A DNA stretch of 64,000 nt from Gentiana macrophylla (Eukaryota > Streptophyta > Magnoliopsida > Gentianales > Gentianaceae), in contig CM047808.1 in the NCBI GenBank assembly GCA_026214975.1, positions 61,778,583-61,842,582 of the forward strand, in the 5' to 3' direction. Under the pieces are notes generated by a model. The model worked only from the letters and a program-made list of their open reading frames with translations, was not told the DNA's origin and did no database searches. A program made the translations under genes and the position numbers. Of this stretch, positions 33,572-46,720 are shown piece after piece (the stretch's first letter is position 1; each line of letters begins with the position of its first letter).

Positions 33572-34051
33572 TTTTTTTTGGTTAAATGTAAATATATTAA
33601 ACCAAGGTATGCAAAATACAAGAAATTACATCCTAAACAAAGAAGAGAGCTAGTCTAAAACCTACAAAATGTTGAAAGGAGGTTATATTTGGTGATTCCA
33701 AGGTGCATAAGACCCCTGAGGTTATATGCATCAATAAACAACAGCCACTAAACACCTAACAACACACAAAAACTGCAAAAATGGGTCATGTGAGAGCATA
33801 ACTCATAGAGCCTATCCCAAGGTGTGTAGAGGAACAAAATAACCTCATACAACCACCTACAAGCACCAAAAGAAGCACAAAAGAAGTAAAAAAACCTACA
33901 GATGTACAAAACCCTAACATCATGGGGTAAAAGTGTACATAGGGAAAGCAGCCTGCATTAGATAGAAAATATTTGTTTTTATACAATGCAGGACATCAGC
34001 AGTCTTCATGAGAGCACCCTCAAATCTTTTCTTGTTCCTCGTGTGCCAAAT

Positions 34052-36710
34052 CTAGTACACCACCACAGAAACTGAAGCAGATCTGGCAACATTCCGATGT
34101 GAAGTACCCCTACATTTTCTCTGAATCCACCTAACTGCACCAACCACAGTCTCCAACCTCCTGCTCATGCCTAACCACACACTGATCTTTCCCCAAACCA
34201 TATAAGAAACAGGGCATTGGAAAAACAGATGTGAGGCAGATTCATTAACCAAACCACACAAAGCACACAGATTATCTTCAAAATGAAGCCTGTCAGAGGT
34301 AAGAAGACAGTTCTTCATAGACAACCAGAGCAGAAAACAATGTTTAGGGGTGGCTCTGGGATTCCAAACAGACCTGCACCACCAAACAGTAGAGTCCATG
34401 CACTCTAAAGAAATCATAAGCTCTTCTCTAGGCAAAGCTTAGAACCGGTGACCAGGGTCAAGCGGTGCCACGAAGCATTAATGTAACCAAGTACTAAGTA
34501 AGATCCTATCCTTGAGTTTGAACAAAGCCTTGATCACAGCAAATTCTCCAGGCTTGTATCTATAATCCCATAAGTCTACATCATGCAAATACTTTTCACA
34601 GATCCATTTCACCCAAAGACAATCCTTCTTGCATTGAAAGTTCCAAAGAATTCTACAAAGAAGAGCCAGATTCCAAGCATTCAACTGAAAAACCCCCAGG
34701 CCACCCTCACTCTTAGGCAAACAAATCTCCTCCCAACCAACCAACTATTTTCTGTTAGAGTCACAAGAACCCCCTCATAAGAATCTCCTACACATTTGGT
34801 CTATTTTCAACTTAACACTGCCAATAATAGGGTAAATACCCAGCCAAAAACAGTAAAGTATAAGTTGCAGTCTACCAGCATAAGAAAGAGTATGACATTT
34901 CCAGTTACAAAAGTAATTCCTCAAAGTAGTAAACAGAGGATCATAATGGACCACATTAAGTCTCACAGCACACAAAGGAATACCTAGATACCTTATAGGT
35001 AGAACCCCAGCCTTTAAACCAGTAGTATCCATCAGAGCAACTATACCATAATCATTCAAACTTGCACAGAATAATTCAGATTAAAGTAAATTAGCAACCA
35101 GACCAGAAGTCTCACCAAAATTAGTTAAACAATTCATCAAAAGAGTGACAGAGAGGTGATCCCCCTAGCAAACATCATTAAGTCATCAGCAAAAGCCAAG
35201 TGATTGATCAGCAGATTATGACAACCAGCATGGAATTTGAAATCAGCATCCTGGCCCAGGATTCTCAGCATTCTGGAAAAATACTCCATACCAATAACAA
35301 ATAGGAAAGGAGACAAATGATCCCCTTGTCTCAAACCCATTTTACCAGGAAATAACCCTTTCATCTCACCCTTAATAGACAGGGAGTAAGAAGCAGTAGA
35401 CACATAGAGCATGATCCACAAAACAAACCTGTCAGGAAAACCAAAACCCCTCAAAACAGATTGCAGAAAAGACCAATGAACAGAATCAAAAGCTTTTTTG
35501 ATATCCACTTTTATCATACACCTTGGAGGGCCCCTCTTGACACCATAATGTCTAATCAATTCCTGACAGAGGAAAATGTTATCAGTCATAGCTCTTCCAT
35601 CCACAAAACCAGTCTGTGCTTCATCAATAAGATCAGGAAGACAAGCAGAAAGCCTAGTAGCCAATATCTTAGATATCACCTTGTATGTAACATTACAGCA
35701 AGATATAGGCCTATAATCACCAATCTGAGTAGCATGAGAGGACTTAGGAATCAAAGCAATAACAACATGATTGATCTGCTACAACAAAGCATCATTGTGA
35801 AAAAATTCCAACACAGCCTTAGTGAAATCTTCACCAACAATGTCCTAAGATTTTTTAAAAAACCCAGCAGAATAACCATTAGGACCAGGGGACTTATCAT
35901 CTGAGAAAGAGAACAAGGCTTCCTTAACATCCAGATCAGTAACCTGTCTAATCAAATGAACAGCAGTAGCCCAAGAAACTTTAGGACCATCATTGACTAT
36001 ATCAACATCTATAGGTACTGCAGGAGCTTCAGTACCAAGTAAGTCAGCAAAAAACCTACCAAAGCTTCCCCAACCAGTTCATAAGATGTAGTAAAAGAAC
36101 CATCTTGGAGCATTACAGAAGATATATGGTTCCTAGCATTATTCCTTTTCACCAAATTGTGGAAAAACTTGGAACCTCTATCACTGAGTTTCATGTACAT
36201 ACCCTTAGACTTCTGAGACAGAAAAGAAGACTCGGCAGCCTCTAAACTATGACAAATCTTCTTACGCTCACGGATGCGGGAAGCGAGGAGCATCATTAGG
36301 CCCCAAATTATTCAGAGATTGCAGCTCCCCAGCAACCTACTAGCATTCTCGGACCTAACAGAGATATGAGCATAGTGCTTCCTATTCAAAATCTTCAATG
36401 GATGCTTTAGCCTTTTAAGTCTTTTGCAAAGGTGATACATAGCTGTTCCAGAAACTTCTTCACTCCAACTCTGAGCAAGAATATCCGTATAATTTTCATG
36501 TTGCATCCACATATTAAGAAACTTGAAGGACTTTATTCCAGATCTAGCATCAGTAGATAAAGCAGTTCTACAAGGTGAGTGATCAGAATGGAGGCCAGGA
36601 AGCTCAAAAAAAGCAAGAGCATTCAAGTTCCAAATCATACCAGGATTCATTAACCAAAACCCTATCAATCCTAGTATAAACACCAGAAGCAGACCAAGTA
36701 AAAAACTCAC
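34052..36710 (-). pseudogene. LINE H ORF2: reverse transcriptase and C-terminal zinc-binding domain
   Basis: The polymerase primes on nicked target DNA. On the minus strand a linker (36710-36009) is followed by the polymerase block 35754-35137. This has IGDYRPISCCNVTYKVISK, MIKVDIKKAFDSVHWSFL, GLRQGDHLSPFLF and the catalytic FADD at 35182-35193. Downstream blocks carry LPIRYLGIPL (about 34985) and LPKSEGGLGVFQLNAWN (about 34720). Last is the zf-RVT domain (34435-34052) with PKHCFLLWLSMKN and CALCGLVNESASHLFFQC. Breaks occur at about 36300, 36009-35754, 35137-35059 and 34775-34744. The order and all core motifs are preserved, so this decayed after insertion. Confidence 0.9.
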
Positions 36711-37191
36711 CTGCTGAATTTAAATCAGTGAGGTTAGCATCAAGACAGCAGTCAACACAATCCTGCAATTCATAATCTGAGGGAATATTCCGATTCAATT
36801 TATCCTCCATAGAAAGAACATCATTAAAATCTCCAAGAACCATCCAAGGAAGAGAAGAAGTGACACTTATCTCCCTTATCCTGTCCCACATGGACCTTCT
36901 ATCTCCTACAGTATGCAAACCATACACAAAAGTAACCAGAAAGCAGTCCCTAGAGACCAAAAGCCTAACCTTGCAATGGATCCATTGAATATCAACCTCA
37001 AGAACCTCCACAATAAGAAAAGCAGGATCCCAGATAACCAACATCCTTTTACTTGTATGTAAATCAAAATTATTAACAGATTTCCAAAACCTCATTTTCT
37101 TCTCCATGAAGCTGTCATAACTATTTCGAGACAACTTTGTCTCAAGGATTCCAAATAATGCAATCTTATCTTTGTCTGAGAAACTTGACAA
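36604..37191 (-). pseudogene. LINE H ORF2 N-terminus: apurinic-type endonuclease
   Basis: An open stretch of 195 codons. It shows the exonuclease/endonuclease/phosphatase fold motifs LFGILETKLS (metal-binding Glu), LPWMVLGDFNDVLS (Asp/Asn) and ADLTDLNSAGEFFTWS-like LTDLNSAGEFFTW, ending with TRIDRVLVNESW. This domain nicks the target to start insertion. It connects to the polymerase through a frameshift near 36604-36710. Its start is not certain: the first Met here (37191) lies shortly after the end of ORF1, and residues typical of the very N-terminus (NxRG) precede it in another frame. Confidence 0.88.
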
Positions 37192-37243
37192 CGATGAGTC
37201 CGTTTATGAACCTTATTGAACCCTCTAACATTCCAAAACCCTA

Positions 37244-39189
37244 TCATTTTTGTCTTCCAAGAGGTGATTTACCTCTTAAGACATCATCATTTGCTTTGTG
37301 TACAATACCAGAAACACCAGATGTGTTATTCCTCTTGTTCTTCTTTTTCTTCTTTGATTTTCTGGAACTAGAAGCCACATTATCTCTTTTATCCACCAAA
37401 GCATCATCCTCAGCATCACTTGCCCAAGAGCTACATTTGTCAAGATCCAAAACATCAAAGTTATTAGCCACAGGGGTGGAAACCTGCTCTACATTCTCCA
37501 CATTGTCTTTTGTACTTACCACATTCTTGCCTTTATCAATAACAGAATTCTTCACATTAGATGTTGCAGCAATAGGAGCACCACAAAGTTGGACAGTATC
37601 TGAAGAAGGGACCTTATCTTGCACACTATCAGCATCTAGGATTATCACTTTCTTCTTTTTTGAGGCATTAGTTTTTGTAGTACCAGATTGCTTAGACCTA
37701 GCAACATATAAAGTTGGAACATCAATCTTAGCATCATCACATCCAGCATCATTATGCCCTAGTCTATTACGCTTGGAGCAAAACTTAGGCATTTCTTCAT
37801 ACAAAACAGGTTGCCAGAGGACCTTCCCATCATGCAAGGTAATAGGAATGACAGAGGGCAAATCAGACTTGAGATCAACATCCACCGAGAATCTGGCAAA
37901 ACTTAACACTTTCCTAGAAGCTGTCACCTTGTCAGTGTACTGAGGACACCCCACAAAGGAACAAATCTTACTCAATGCCCTACCCTTCCAAAGCCTTAAT
38001 GGAAGATTTGGGAGTTGTATCCACACTGGAACCACAGAAGTAGTTTCCTTACTGAAGTTAAACATCACTGGCATCTTCTTCAAGATCATAGGCTTCCCAT
38101 AAGCATAAAATGGACCAGCTTGCAAAACTCACAGAGATCAGACTCATGCTAAAACAAAAACACTATCCAACCAGAATTGTGATAGTTAAACCTACACTTC
38201 CTAGGCCAAGCAATAACAATTTTCTGAAAAGAATCTCTACCAAGAAAATTACCTGGAAAAGTACCAATCAGACTTAGTTTCTCCAAACTATCATCATCCT
38301 CATCTTCCTTATCTAAAATCACAGTTTCTTCACTAATAACATGGTCAGTTAAAGTAACAACTTCATCAGATTGCTCCCTATTATTCTTCACCAGTTGTAC
38401 CCAAGAAGCTACCTCATCTAAAGCCTTAACAGCATTAGGCCCTATAAAATCAGCAGATTGAGGATTCAAAATGACTGGAGCATGAACATCACTAGTAGGG
38501 ATATTGGAAGCATTCCCACTAGTGATATTAGTAGAGACAGGATCCACCTCTAACTGAGTCCCCTTCTCCACTACACCAACTTGTCCTAAAGCATCAACCA
38601 CACCATTAGTAACAGGCCCTACCCCTGAAGAACCAAGTTCAACAAGTGCAGGAACCAGTCCAGCAGGTGCATTGACACTCTCACTCGCCTTATCCAACAT
38701 AAGGCCTTCTTTTAAACTATTAACTAGATCAGTGTCCACCACAGTTTGAACATGATCAGCCAATTTTTCAACTTCAATTAATTCTGAAATAGAGTAGGTA
38801 CCTGCCATTTTAGAATCTATCATAGTGACCTTCTTTTTTGCATTATTGATAGCCGGAGTAACAAGTTTCCCAGATTTCAACTTCATTGCCTCAAACACCA
38901 AAGGATTGCCACACTTCAAAGCAGAATCCATCACATCCACTGTAGGAGGGGCCACATCCACACCACTCACACCCGGTGCAGGGCCAACTCCTACTTGCTT
39001 CGTAGAAACAAGGGGATCAAGCAACGGGTTCTTTTCCATGGTGCATCCATCTTCAACTGGAGCTGCAGGCTGTTCTACAAGGGGAGTAGAAGCTGCTGCA
39101 ACCTGCACTTCAGTTGTACTTTCTTGTTCAAGAGCAACCGGAACATGAACAGTACCGTCTTCAACAGATTTCTTTATTTTGCGAGTCAA
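37244..39189 (-). pseudogene. LINE H ORF1: DUF4283 RNA-binding protein (one frameshift)
   Basis: An N-terminal variable, acidic, Val/Ala/Pro-rich region runs from ATG 39189 (MTRKIKKSVEDG) to 38149. After a shift, the DUF4283 core follows (38125-37244) with PMILKKMPVMFNF, VVPVWIQLPNLPLRLW, ALSKICSFVGCP and LSFARFSVDVDL. The zinc knuckle (KFCSKRNRLGHNDAGC, about 37760) has Arg in place of its second Cys, so zinc binding is probably lost. A Lys-rich tail (SRKSKKKKKNKRN) closes it. The role would be RNA binding in the LINE particle. Confidence 0.88.
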
Positions 39190-39374
39190 AGATCAAATTT
39201 GGAGCTGTAAAAGCTGTAAGTAGAAAAACATGAAGGAAGCAAACTATACGAACAAGGAACTAGAACAGAAACATAGAAATTGGGGGGATTTGGCAAGCTC
39301 AATCAAAGAGAAGAAGAAGCTAGCTGCGAGAAAACATCTCTCTAAAATCCGAACATTGCAGTGGGCTTTTCCAT

Positions 39375-39390
39375 GGATTAATCCCTTCTT
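39375..39390. repeat. Target site duplication of LINE H, right copy
   Basis: GGATTAATCCCTTCTT, partner of 33556-33571, followed at once by the continuation of the copia G LTR. Confidence 0.93.
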
Positions 39391-40692
39391 ACTACGTTGT
39401 TTCAAAGTAGTTTGGGCAATCACAGATATAGGATATAATATAAGTAATTAAATGAATGTAGTAAGGTAAATTGCTGAAAGTAAATTGACACAAGGCTTAT
39501 AGTGGTTCAGGGTGGTGTAATCTCTTAATCCACTCTTCTCCTGTGATGATTGGAGGAATTCACTATTGTTTTCACAGATAAAATAGTACGATAGTCCTTG
39601 ACTTCACAAGCTTCACAATCTACAAGACTATCACTCTTGACCGCAATGACCCGGTGACTCGGTCTCTTTCATCGCTCTCCTTGGGATCAAATCCTTCAGC
39701 AGCTATCACAACCACAACTCCTTCTCAGATGGCTCTGAATTAGTCGCTTGATCGATGAGTATTGGATTCACAAACTTGTTGATCAATCTCAATGCTTGAT
39801 GTTGAAATATGGCTCTCAGTTTTGAGTTGATCACTGGATATTTCTTTTTCCGCAGAGATAGAACACTTTCAATTTTACAGAGTTTTTGCTCAGATTTTTT
39901 TTCGTGCTTCTTAATTATTTTTTCTTTGTCTGTCAATGCCTTCTATTTATAGCCTTGATGATCCTTGATTTGAATTTCCATCCGTTGGCTATATTAATGA
40001 GGGAAATAATCCTTGATTTTATTCTTGATTCCCCCTTATTTATATTCTCCTTGATTTCAGTGATCGGACAGTGATCGGACTTTTCTTCAAACGTTTATCA
40101 GAAAATCCGTTCTTGATTGATCCTCAATTGATTGTGCATTTAATGCTTGATCCTCCGCGTCTTCATCATATTTTGAAATCTGATTAAGTAAAGTTTACTT
40201 AGCCATTCTTTGATCGGTCAAGTGATCCTTCTGACTTTGCCGCTTAGATCTTCCTTAACTGCTTTGTCTTCACTCAACAGAAAGTCAGTTTTCTTTGCTG
40301 ATTCATTGTTTCCTTCATTCTTTCAGTTAAAGGAGAATCCTTGTACCTCACTGATCCTTGATTTGTGTGAGATCAGTGTACACCATATTTAAACATTAAG
40401 TTTCACCACTTAAAACATAAGTTAGACTTATTCAAGGTCATCACAGACTTCCTTGGTTATAAGTCAGATCATAACGTCCTCATTGCATCTCTGCTGGTAC
40501 ATGGCTGGCTTCACTCTGCTGAAAATCTGTTTCACTTTGCCGTCCTACCAACTAGTACAATACTTGTCTGACTCAACTAATACAATATGCTAGACTCTAA
40601 GTAAAGACTTATACAGAGAATTCTAACATATTTCAGGCTTGCTATAACAGCTAGTATGGCCATCATCAAAACATAATAAAATATTCCTAACA
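39391..40692 (-). repeat. Copia G 3' LTR, right part
   Basis: Continues the LTR after LINE H and ends ...ATTCCTAACA (sense start TGTTAGGAAT), matching 48974-50269. Confidence 0.93.
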
Positions 40693-40708
40693 ATTTCCCC
40701 TTTTGATG
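40693..40708 (-). other. Polypurine tract of copia G
   Basis: Minus strand CATCAAAAGGGGAAAT abuts the TGTTAGG start of the 3' LTR. Confidence 0.75.
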
Positions 40709-40882
40709 ATGCCAAAATCCTCATAAGCCTGCACATAAGTATAAAAATTTCATAATAAACAGCGGAATAAAACTCAACAATTTTATTCATCCATTAAGGG
40801 CAATAAGACATTGCATCTTCTTAATCAAAGACAAGGGCATATAGAGATAATTCAATAAATTTAATTAAACAGAACAGAGGGG

Positions 40883-42980
40883 CTACTTCTTCTCTTCAAA
40901 CATGATGTCTTTGCCTTTGACGCCCTTGCCATTATCTGTTGTGCTTGCCTTTCTTCTACTGGAGATCTCAGGCTTTGACCTTCCTTCCCCCTTTTTGGCA
41001 GCACCAAAACATGCTTCAGGATTTGCAGTTACTGCTTCAGACTCAGGGAGAGGGCCATACCTTTGCTCCAAAATTTTATTGTTGGCCGTAGTGATATTTA
41101 TCAAAGTGTCAAGTTCCTGGCCATAAAATTTCATAACTTCATCCAGATGTTGAAGTTGATGAGTGTGAGCATTTAGAGTGTCCACCAGGGGTTTGTGATT
41201 TTTATCCATCGTTTCAGCATGAAACTCAAGGTTGGTTTGGACATGGTAGGGAATGAGATGTTGTAAGTTGCAAAGCAGGTTTCCCTATTTTTCCATGATC
41301 TCATCTTGTATCTTGATGTGACTGATGAGGGCTTCAATCTTGTGGTTTAAGGAGGTTGATTCACTCCTTAAAGCAGCTTTCAGATTTTGCCTGCTATGAT
41401 ACTGCTTTTCCATGTCGACAATCGGGGGTTGAATGTCCAGATTGAAAAGCCTTTCTGGATCATTCTCCTCTGGTTCCACTTCAACATCCTCATCTTCTGC
41501 ATCTTCCTCCTTCTCTATATTCACCTCATCTTCTTCCTATTTCTCTTCTTCTTTTTCACTTTCTTTTTCTGCCTCTTCCTCTCTTTCTTTCACTTCGACT
41601 TTAGAATTATTGAGAGATTGCTGGGGGATGCTTGCTTCTCCATCTTTAGAAGACGGCAGGTTTTCTTCTCCATGAGCTGGAGACTTGATTCCTTCTGCTG
41701 GTGTTCCCTCTTGATCAATAGTGAGGGTGTTGACATGTTCAGTGAAATAAGCTTTATCAGCTGGCTCACTCAGCCGGTTGTCAACTTTGCTGATGCTTCT
41801 GAGAATTACATCCTGGATTGTCAGATCATCATCAGAAATCACCAGCTTTTCTTGATCATTTTCAAAATGACTACTGTTTATCTGTGCTTCCTCTGTTTCA
41901 GCTTTTTCATCCTCAGATGTCTCTTCTTCTTCATCATCCATATCCTCTTCTTCAGATGAAGTATGTTGATACCCCTCCTCACCTTCCTCCTGATATGTCA
42001 CTTCTTCTAGTTTCTCTTCCTCCATTGCTGTATCACCACTGATCACCACTGGATTGTCCGGATTGCTGGTACTTACCACTGGGGTGTCTACTTGTGCTTT
42101 TTGTGATCTGGTTCGTCTTCCCATCCCTGATCTACTACCTTCGGATGCTTTCCTTTTACGTCCGGTGGTGGGTTTGGGTTTCATAGATGCCTTGATGTAG
42201 GTAAACATCACCTTTGACCTGTGTGGGGGCTGTAGATTTGTGGGTTTCACTTTTAATGAATCAAATAGGTGTTGAAGAGGGAACCCATATGATTTCCTTT
42301 CCCAGAATTCACCTTTCTTCTGCAGCTCCTTACTTGGTGCCGTAATCGACAGATCTATTTCCTTTTGAATCTGCTCAATCTATTGAAGACAAAGGTTGCC
42401 CAGTCAATGTGAAGGCCTTGATAGATTATTGCAATTAGCTTAACTCGTACCTCTGTCAAGTTTTCCATCGACGTTTTCTTGCCTTCGATGTTCTTGGTAA
42501 TGACAGGTGCAAACTCAGCAAATGGAAGTTTGAGTGCTGATCTTGGGAGATTGTAGGTTTTGCTGTTATTTTTAGGGCTTTTGGCTATCTCCTCCCAGAA
42601 GGTCTTAATGTTAACCTGGACAAAGTTCACGTTGCCGGGCCAATCATGGGTAGATGTAAGAAACTGTTAAGTAGGCCAGGTGTGATGACCACTTCTTTGC
42701 CAAAGATTGAACTTTTTATACAGTCGATATCGGTCTTCTTTGTGCTTGGCACAAACTTTGCATTTCTCAAAAATGAAATCAGGTTCTCATAGCATATTCC
42801 AGTTATTGAGGGGGTTTAGGAAGGTCTTTAACCCCAGATTTTTACATCCATCAACTAGCCATCGGGCTTGTACCTCATTATCACAGAAGGATAGATAGGG
42901 TTCAGGCTTAAAGAACGATCCAGTGATGATCGCTTTTTCATGATGATGAGGCCATTTCGTGGAATTTGACAGAAGGCTTT
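40883..42980 (-). pseudogene. Copia G extra ORF downstream of pol (plant transposon-protein domain, acidic coiled tail)
   Basis: This ORF lies where Sireviruses carry an envelope-position ORF. The 5' part (42980-42355) encodes, in shifting frames, QARWLVDGCKNLGLKTF, FGKEVVITPGLLNSFLHLP and VNIKTFWEEIAKSPKN, resembling the putative plant transposon protein domain (PF20167-type) also seen in element C. The 3' part (42250-40883) is one frame. It has a basic start (GRKRKASEGSRSG), long Glu/Asp-rich stretches, then a helical segment (RQNLKAALRSESTSLNHKIEALISHI) likely to form a coiled coil. Two TAG stops (41537-41539 and 41285-41287) interrupt it. No signal peptide or membrane segment is visible. 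Function unknown. Confidence 0.7.
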
Positions 42981-43572
42981 GATTTGCAGTAAAAGAAAAT
43001 AGGGTTTATAATTTTGCAGGGATGCGTAAAGAATTCTGAAAAACCTCTAAGTGTTGTTTATATAAAATGATTTGGGTAGTGTGAACGTGGTTGAATATGT
43101 AAGGATTTTGTGACATAATGGCGTGATTTTATGTATATGAATCCCGATATTCGAGTGAAGTGGGGGAGTGGATTGAGGTAAGTAATGATAGATCCCGGGA
43201 ATCGAGGCATTGGTAATTTGAAAAATAATATGGTTACCTCCATGATTGTAAATTGATCTCCACGTGTGTAATCTTCCACAATATAATACTCCATAATTTA
43301 TTGATTTTCCACATGTATAAAAATTGATTTGGTTCACACTTTAATTTTCTAGTGACTCGAATCTTCATTTCGGTGGAGTGCCTTAGCAAGTCACTTAGCC
43401 GGTTTAGTGACTTTTTCACTGAGTTCTTTGTATTTAATCGTGTTCGACAATCGGTGAAGTTAACCCATTTGAGTACCCAGTGCTTCCCCTGCTACATCTC
43501 CAGTGAAGGCAAAGGTTTGATCAGCTGGTGAAGTAACTTAGCTGATTACTCCAGTTAGCCGCTCTTTGGTAC
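42981..43572 (-). other. Copia G spacer between pol and extra ORF
   Basis: About 0.6 kb without a credible ORF, in the place where Sireviruses carry regulatory or spliced sequence. Nothing else recognised. Confidence 0.5.
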
Positions 43573-45585
43573 TTAGTCAATTTCAATCATTCCCAACTCA
43601 GTTCTCAACATGCTAAATCTTTCATGACTAAGTGGTTTAGTGAAGATGTCAGCTAATTGATCTTCAGTGGGTATGTATCGTAGAATAACATCTCCTTTTT
43701 CAACATGATCTCTGATAAAATGATGTCTTACATCAATATGCTTTGTTCTTGAGTGCAATACTGGATTTTTAGTAATGAATATTGCAATTGTGTTGTCACA
43801 CATGATTGGAATTGTCTTATCCTCCATTCCATAATCTCTTAGCTGTTGTCTAATCCATAGTACTTGTGCACAACAATTGCCTGCTGTTATATATTCTACC
43901 TCAGCTGTTGATGTAGTTATGGATTTTTGCGTTTTGCTAAACCATGAGACTAGTCTGGTGCCTAGCATTTGGCATGTTCTAGAGGTGCTTTTTCTATCTA
44001 TTTTGCATCCAGCATAGTCAGAGTCTGAATATGATATCAGCTTGAATCCTCCATCTTTTGGATACCAAATTCCAACATTGATGGTGTTCTTCAGGTATTT
44101 GATTATTCTTTTAGCTGCTAGAAGATGTGATTCTTTTGGTTGAGCTTGAAATCTTACATATACTCCTACTACAAATGCTATGTCAGGTCTGCTTGCAGTT
44201 AAGTAAAGTAGGGATCCAATGATTCCTCTATACATTTTCTGATCAACATCTTTTCTAGCTTTATCTTTTCAAAAAAATGACTCTTGCACACATTGGTGTG
44301 TCAGCTGTGCCGCTTGTGTCCATACCATACTTGTGTATTAAGTCTTTTGTGTACTTGGCTTGACTAATGAAGATACTATCCTTCATTTGCTTCACTTGTA
44401 GACCAAGAAAATAATTTAATTCTCCCATCATGCTCGTCTGAAATTTGCTCTTCATTAGGTTTGCAAATTTCTCACACAACTTTTCATCCTCTGATCCAAA
44501 GGTAATATCATCGACATAGATTTATACTAGCATTGTACTTGTTCCTTCCACTAATTTGAAGAGAGTCTTATCTATAGTTCCCTTGTTGAATCCATTTTTG
44601 ATCAAGAATTGTGATAGTGTTTCATACCAAGCTCTAGGTGCCTGTTTGAGACCATAAAGAGCCTTTTTGAGCTTGTATACTTTATCTTATTTTCCATTGA
44701 GTTGAAAACCAGGAGGTTGTTCCACATATACTTTTCTTCTAATAGTCCATTCAAAAATGCACTCTTGACATCCATTTGATAGACTTTGAAGTCTTTGTGT
44801 GGAGCAAAAGCTAGAAATAGTCTGATTGCTTCCAATCTTGCTACTAGCGCAAATGTCTCATCATAATCTATACCTTTTGCTTGAGAGTAGCCTTTTGCAA
44901 CTAGCCTTGCTTTGTTTCTGACAACGGTTCCTTGTTTATCCATCTTGTTTCTGAATACCCATTTTGTTCCAATGATGTTGGCTATGTCTGGTCTGTCAAC
45001 AAGTTCCCCGACTTCATTTCTTTCAAATTCATTTAGTTCCCCTTGCATGGCTGTAATCCAGTCTGCATCTTGAATTGCATCATCTAATGTCTTGGGTTCC
45101 ACTTGTGATAGAAAGCATGTTAGCATATGCTCTAGTTGTCTTCTAGTTTTAACTCCGGTGTGAATGTCTCCAATGACTTGATCTTCAGGATGATCTTTTA
45201 GCCAATTGAGGTCAGGTTGAAGTTGTTCTTCACTTGGTGCTTCTACACCTTCAGATTGTGCATGTGCTTCTTCTGTTGTATTGTCATGTGGCTCATCTTG
45301 ATTTTCAAAATGGTGATTCATAATGGTAGCTGGTATGGTTGTATTTGTATATAGTTCCCTTTGTGCTACTTCTTCTTCTTGATCTTGAAGACTTTCACCA
45401 TTTGTGTTTGGTTCATCAAAGACTACATGTATTGATTCTTCAATCACCAATGTTCTTTTGTTGAGTACTCTGAATGCTTTGCTGGTGTCTGAATATCCCA
45501 TAAAGATTGCTTCAACAGCCTTTTCATCAAAGGTATGCAGCTGAATCCTGTTCAAAACAAAACCTTTTGATCCAAACATATGCAA
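43573..45585 (-). pseudogene. Copia G reverse transcriptase and RNase H (broken)
   Basis: The block 45585-44602 begins with the integrase C-terminal region ([24 protein letters not shown]) and an acidic linker. The polymerase follows: [28 protein letters not shown] and [17 protein letters not shown] (first catalytic Asp). The YVDD box is at 44507-44518, directly preceded by a TAA codon. NYFLGLQVKQMKDSIFISQAKYTKDL lies in 44479-44261. RNase H (44235-43573) has GSLLYLTASRPDIAF, YSDSDYAGCKIDRKSTS and TSTAEVEYIT. It ends in LADIFTKPLSHERF at about 43600. Frameshifts occur near 44600 and 44250. Confidence 0.92.
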
Positions 45586-46720
45586 ATATGAGATATTAGG
45601 TTTTCTTCCAATTCATATTTCATATGGAGTCTTTCCATGATATTTGTTGATGATTGATCTGTTCTGTGTATTGCATGTTGTGTTTGCTGCTTTAGACCAG
45701 ATTCTCTTTGGTAGGCATGCTTCTGCAATCATTGTTCTGACTGCTTCTTTGAGAGTTCTGTTTCTTCTTTCTGCTACAACATTTTGTTGTGGAGTTCCTG
45801 CTGCAGATAATTGATGTAGTACTCCATTTTCTTCACAATAGGTTCTGATAACTTCATTTAGAAATTCTGTGCCTATGTGATCTGATCTTGATAATCTTTA
45901 GCTCTTTCTCATTTTGAATCCTTCTTAGCAATTCTGGCAGCTTCTTGAGTGTCTCTTTCTTCTTGTTGATGAATATATGGCAGGTGTATTTGGAGAAATC
46001 ATCAACCACTACTAGAGTGTATTTCTTACCATTTACACTTACTTTGTGTGATTTGGTCCAAACAAGTCCATATGTGTAAGATGTAGAATTCTTGTTGTTG
46101 ATTGATAGGACTTTGATTTGAAGGAGCTTTTGATTTGCTTTCCTTTCTGGCATGCATCACAGAGGCTTTCTTTCTTGAATGTAATCCCTGGAAGGCCTTC
46201 AACTAACTTGTTCTTTGATAATGTGTTGATGGTCTTGAAATTTAAGTAATTTAATCTTCTATGCCAAATCCAGCTGGTTGATTGTTTATTTTTGACAAAC
46301 AAACATGTTTCTGCCTTAGATGTTTTCCAATCCACCACATACATGTTATCTTCTCTTCTTCCTGCAAGAACCACTATGTTGGTTTGACTGTGAATCACCT
46401 TGCATCCATCCTTGTTGAAGTGTACATTGTAGCCTTTGTCACAGAATTGACTGATGCTTAGCAGATTGAAGTTTAGCCCCTTAACATATGCCACATTTTG
46501 AATCTTCAAATTGTTTTTGAGTATGGTGCCTTCCCCCATAATTTTTGCAGGGTTTTCTTTTCCTCCAAAGGTGACTTTGGGTCCATCAAAAGCTTTAAAG
46601 TCAGTGAGCCATCTCTTGTTCCTGTCATGTGTCTGGAACATCCACTGTCTATGTACCAAACATCCTACAAAACAAATTAATTATGTTTAGGTACCCAACA
46701 CTATTTGGGTCAATACCTGT
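45586..46720 (-). pseudogene. Copia G protease and integrase (broken)
   Basis: The aspartic protease active site reads WYIDSGCSRHMTG at about 46650-46615. The frame 46659-46039 carries NLLSISQFCDKGYNVHF, the pre-integrase motif [15 protein letters not shown] and zinc residues CDACQKGKQ. It runs to the first integrase Asp (LTHMDLFGP). A frameshift moves the core to 46153-45854 (YTLVVVDDFSKYTCHIF). The remaining integrase (45854-45586) keeps the catalytic Glu region (NVVAERRNRT-like) in broken frames. It is related to Sirevirus pol; gag lies upstream. Confidence 0.88.

Larger units (their letters stand above)
33572..39374 (-). mobile_element. LINE H: full-length plant L1-like element
   Basis: 5.8 kb between 16-bp target duplications. 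A run of T directly at the left junction (33571-33579) is the poly(A) tail on the minus strand. The order on the minus strand is 5' UTR, ORF1 (DUF4283, CCHC-like), ORF2 (endonuclease, reverse transcriptase, C-terminal zinc domain) and 3' UTR (33580-34050). Length and a 5' UTR before ORF1 suggest a full-length insertion. Frameshifts make it inactive. Confidence 0.93.

Noticed and set aside
37137..37943. 268-codon plus-strand ORF
   Set aside because: It is the antisense shadow of LINE H ORF1, whose minus-strand reading has DUF4283 and Lys-rich motifs; the plus reading is Ser/Leu/Phe-rich without family features.
41387..41959. 190-codon plus-strand ORF with hydrophobic Phe-rich stretches, membrane-like
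   Set aside because: Antisense of the Glu/Asp-rich part of the copia G extra ORF; GAA/GAG codons read backwards give Phe/Leu/Ser.
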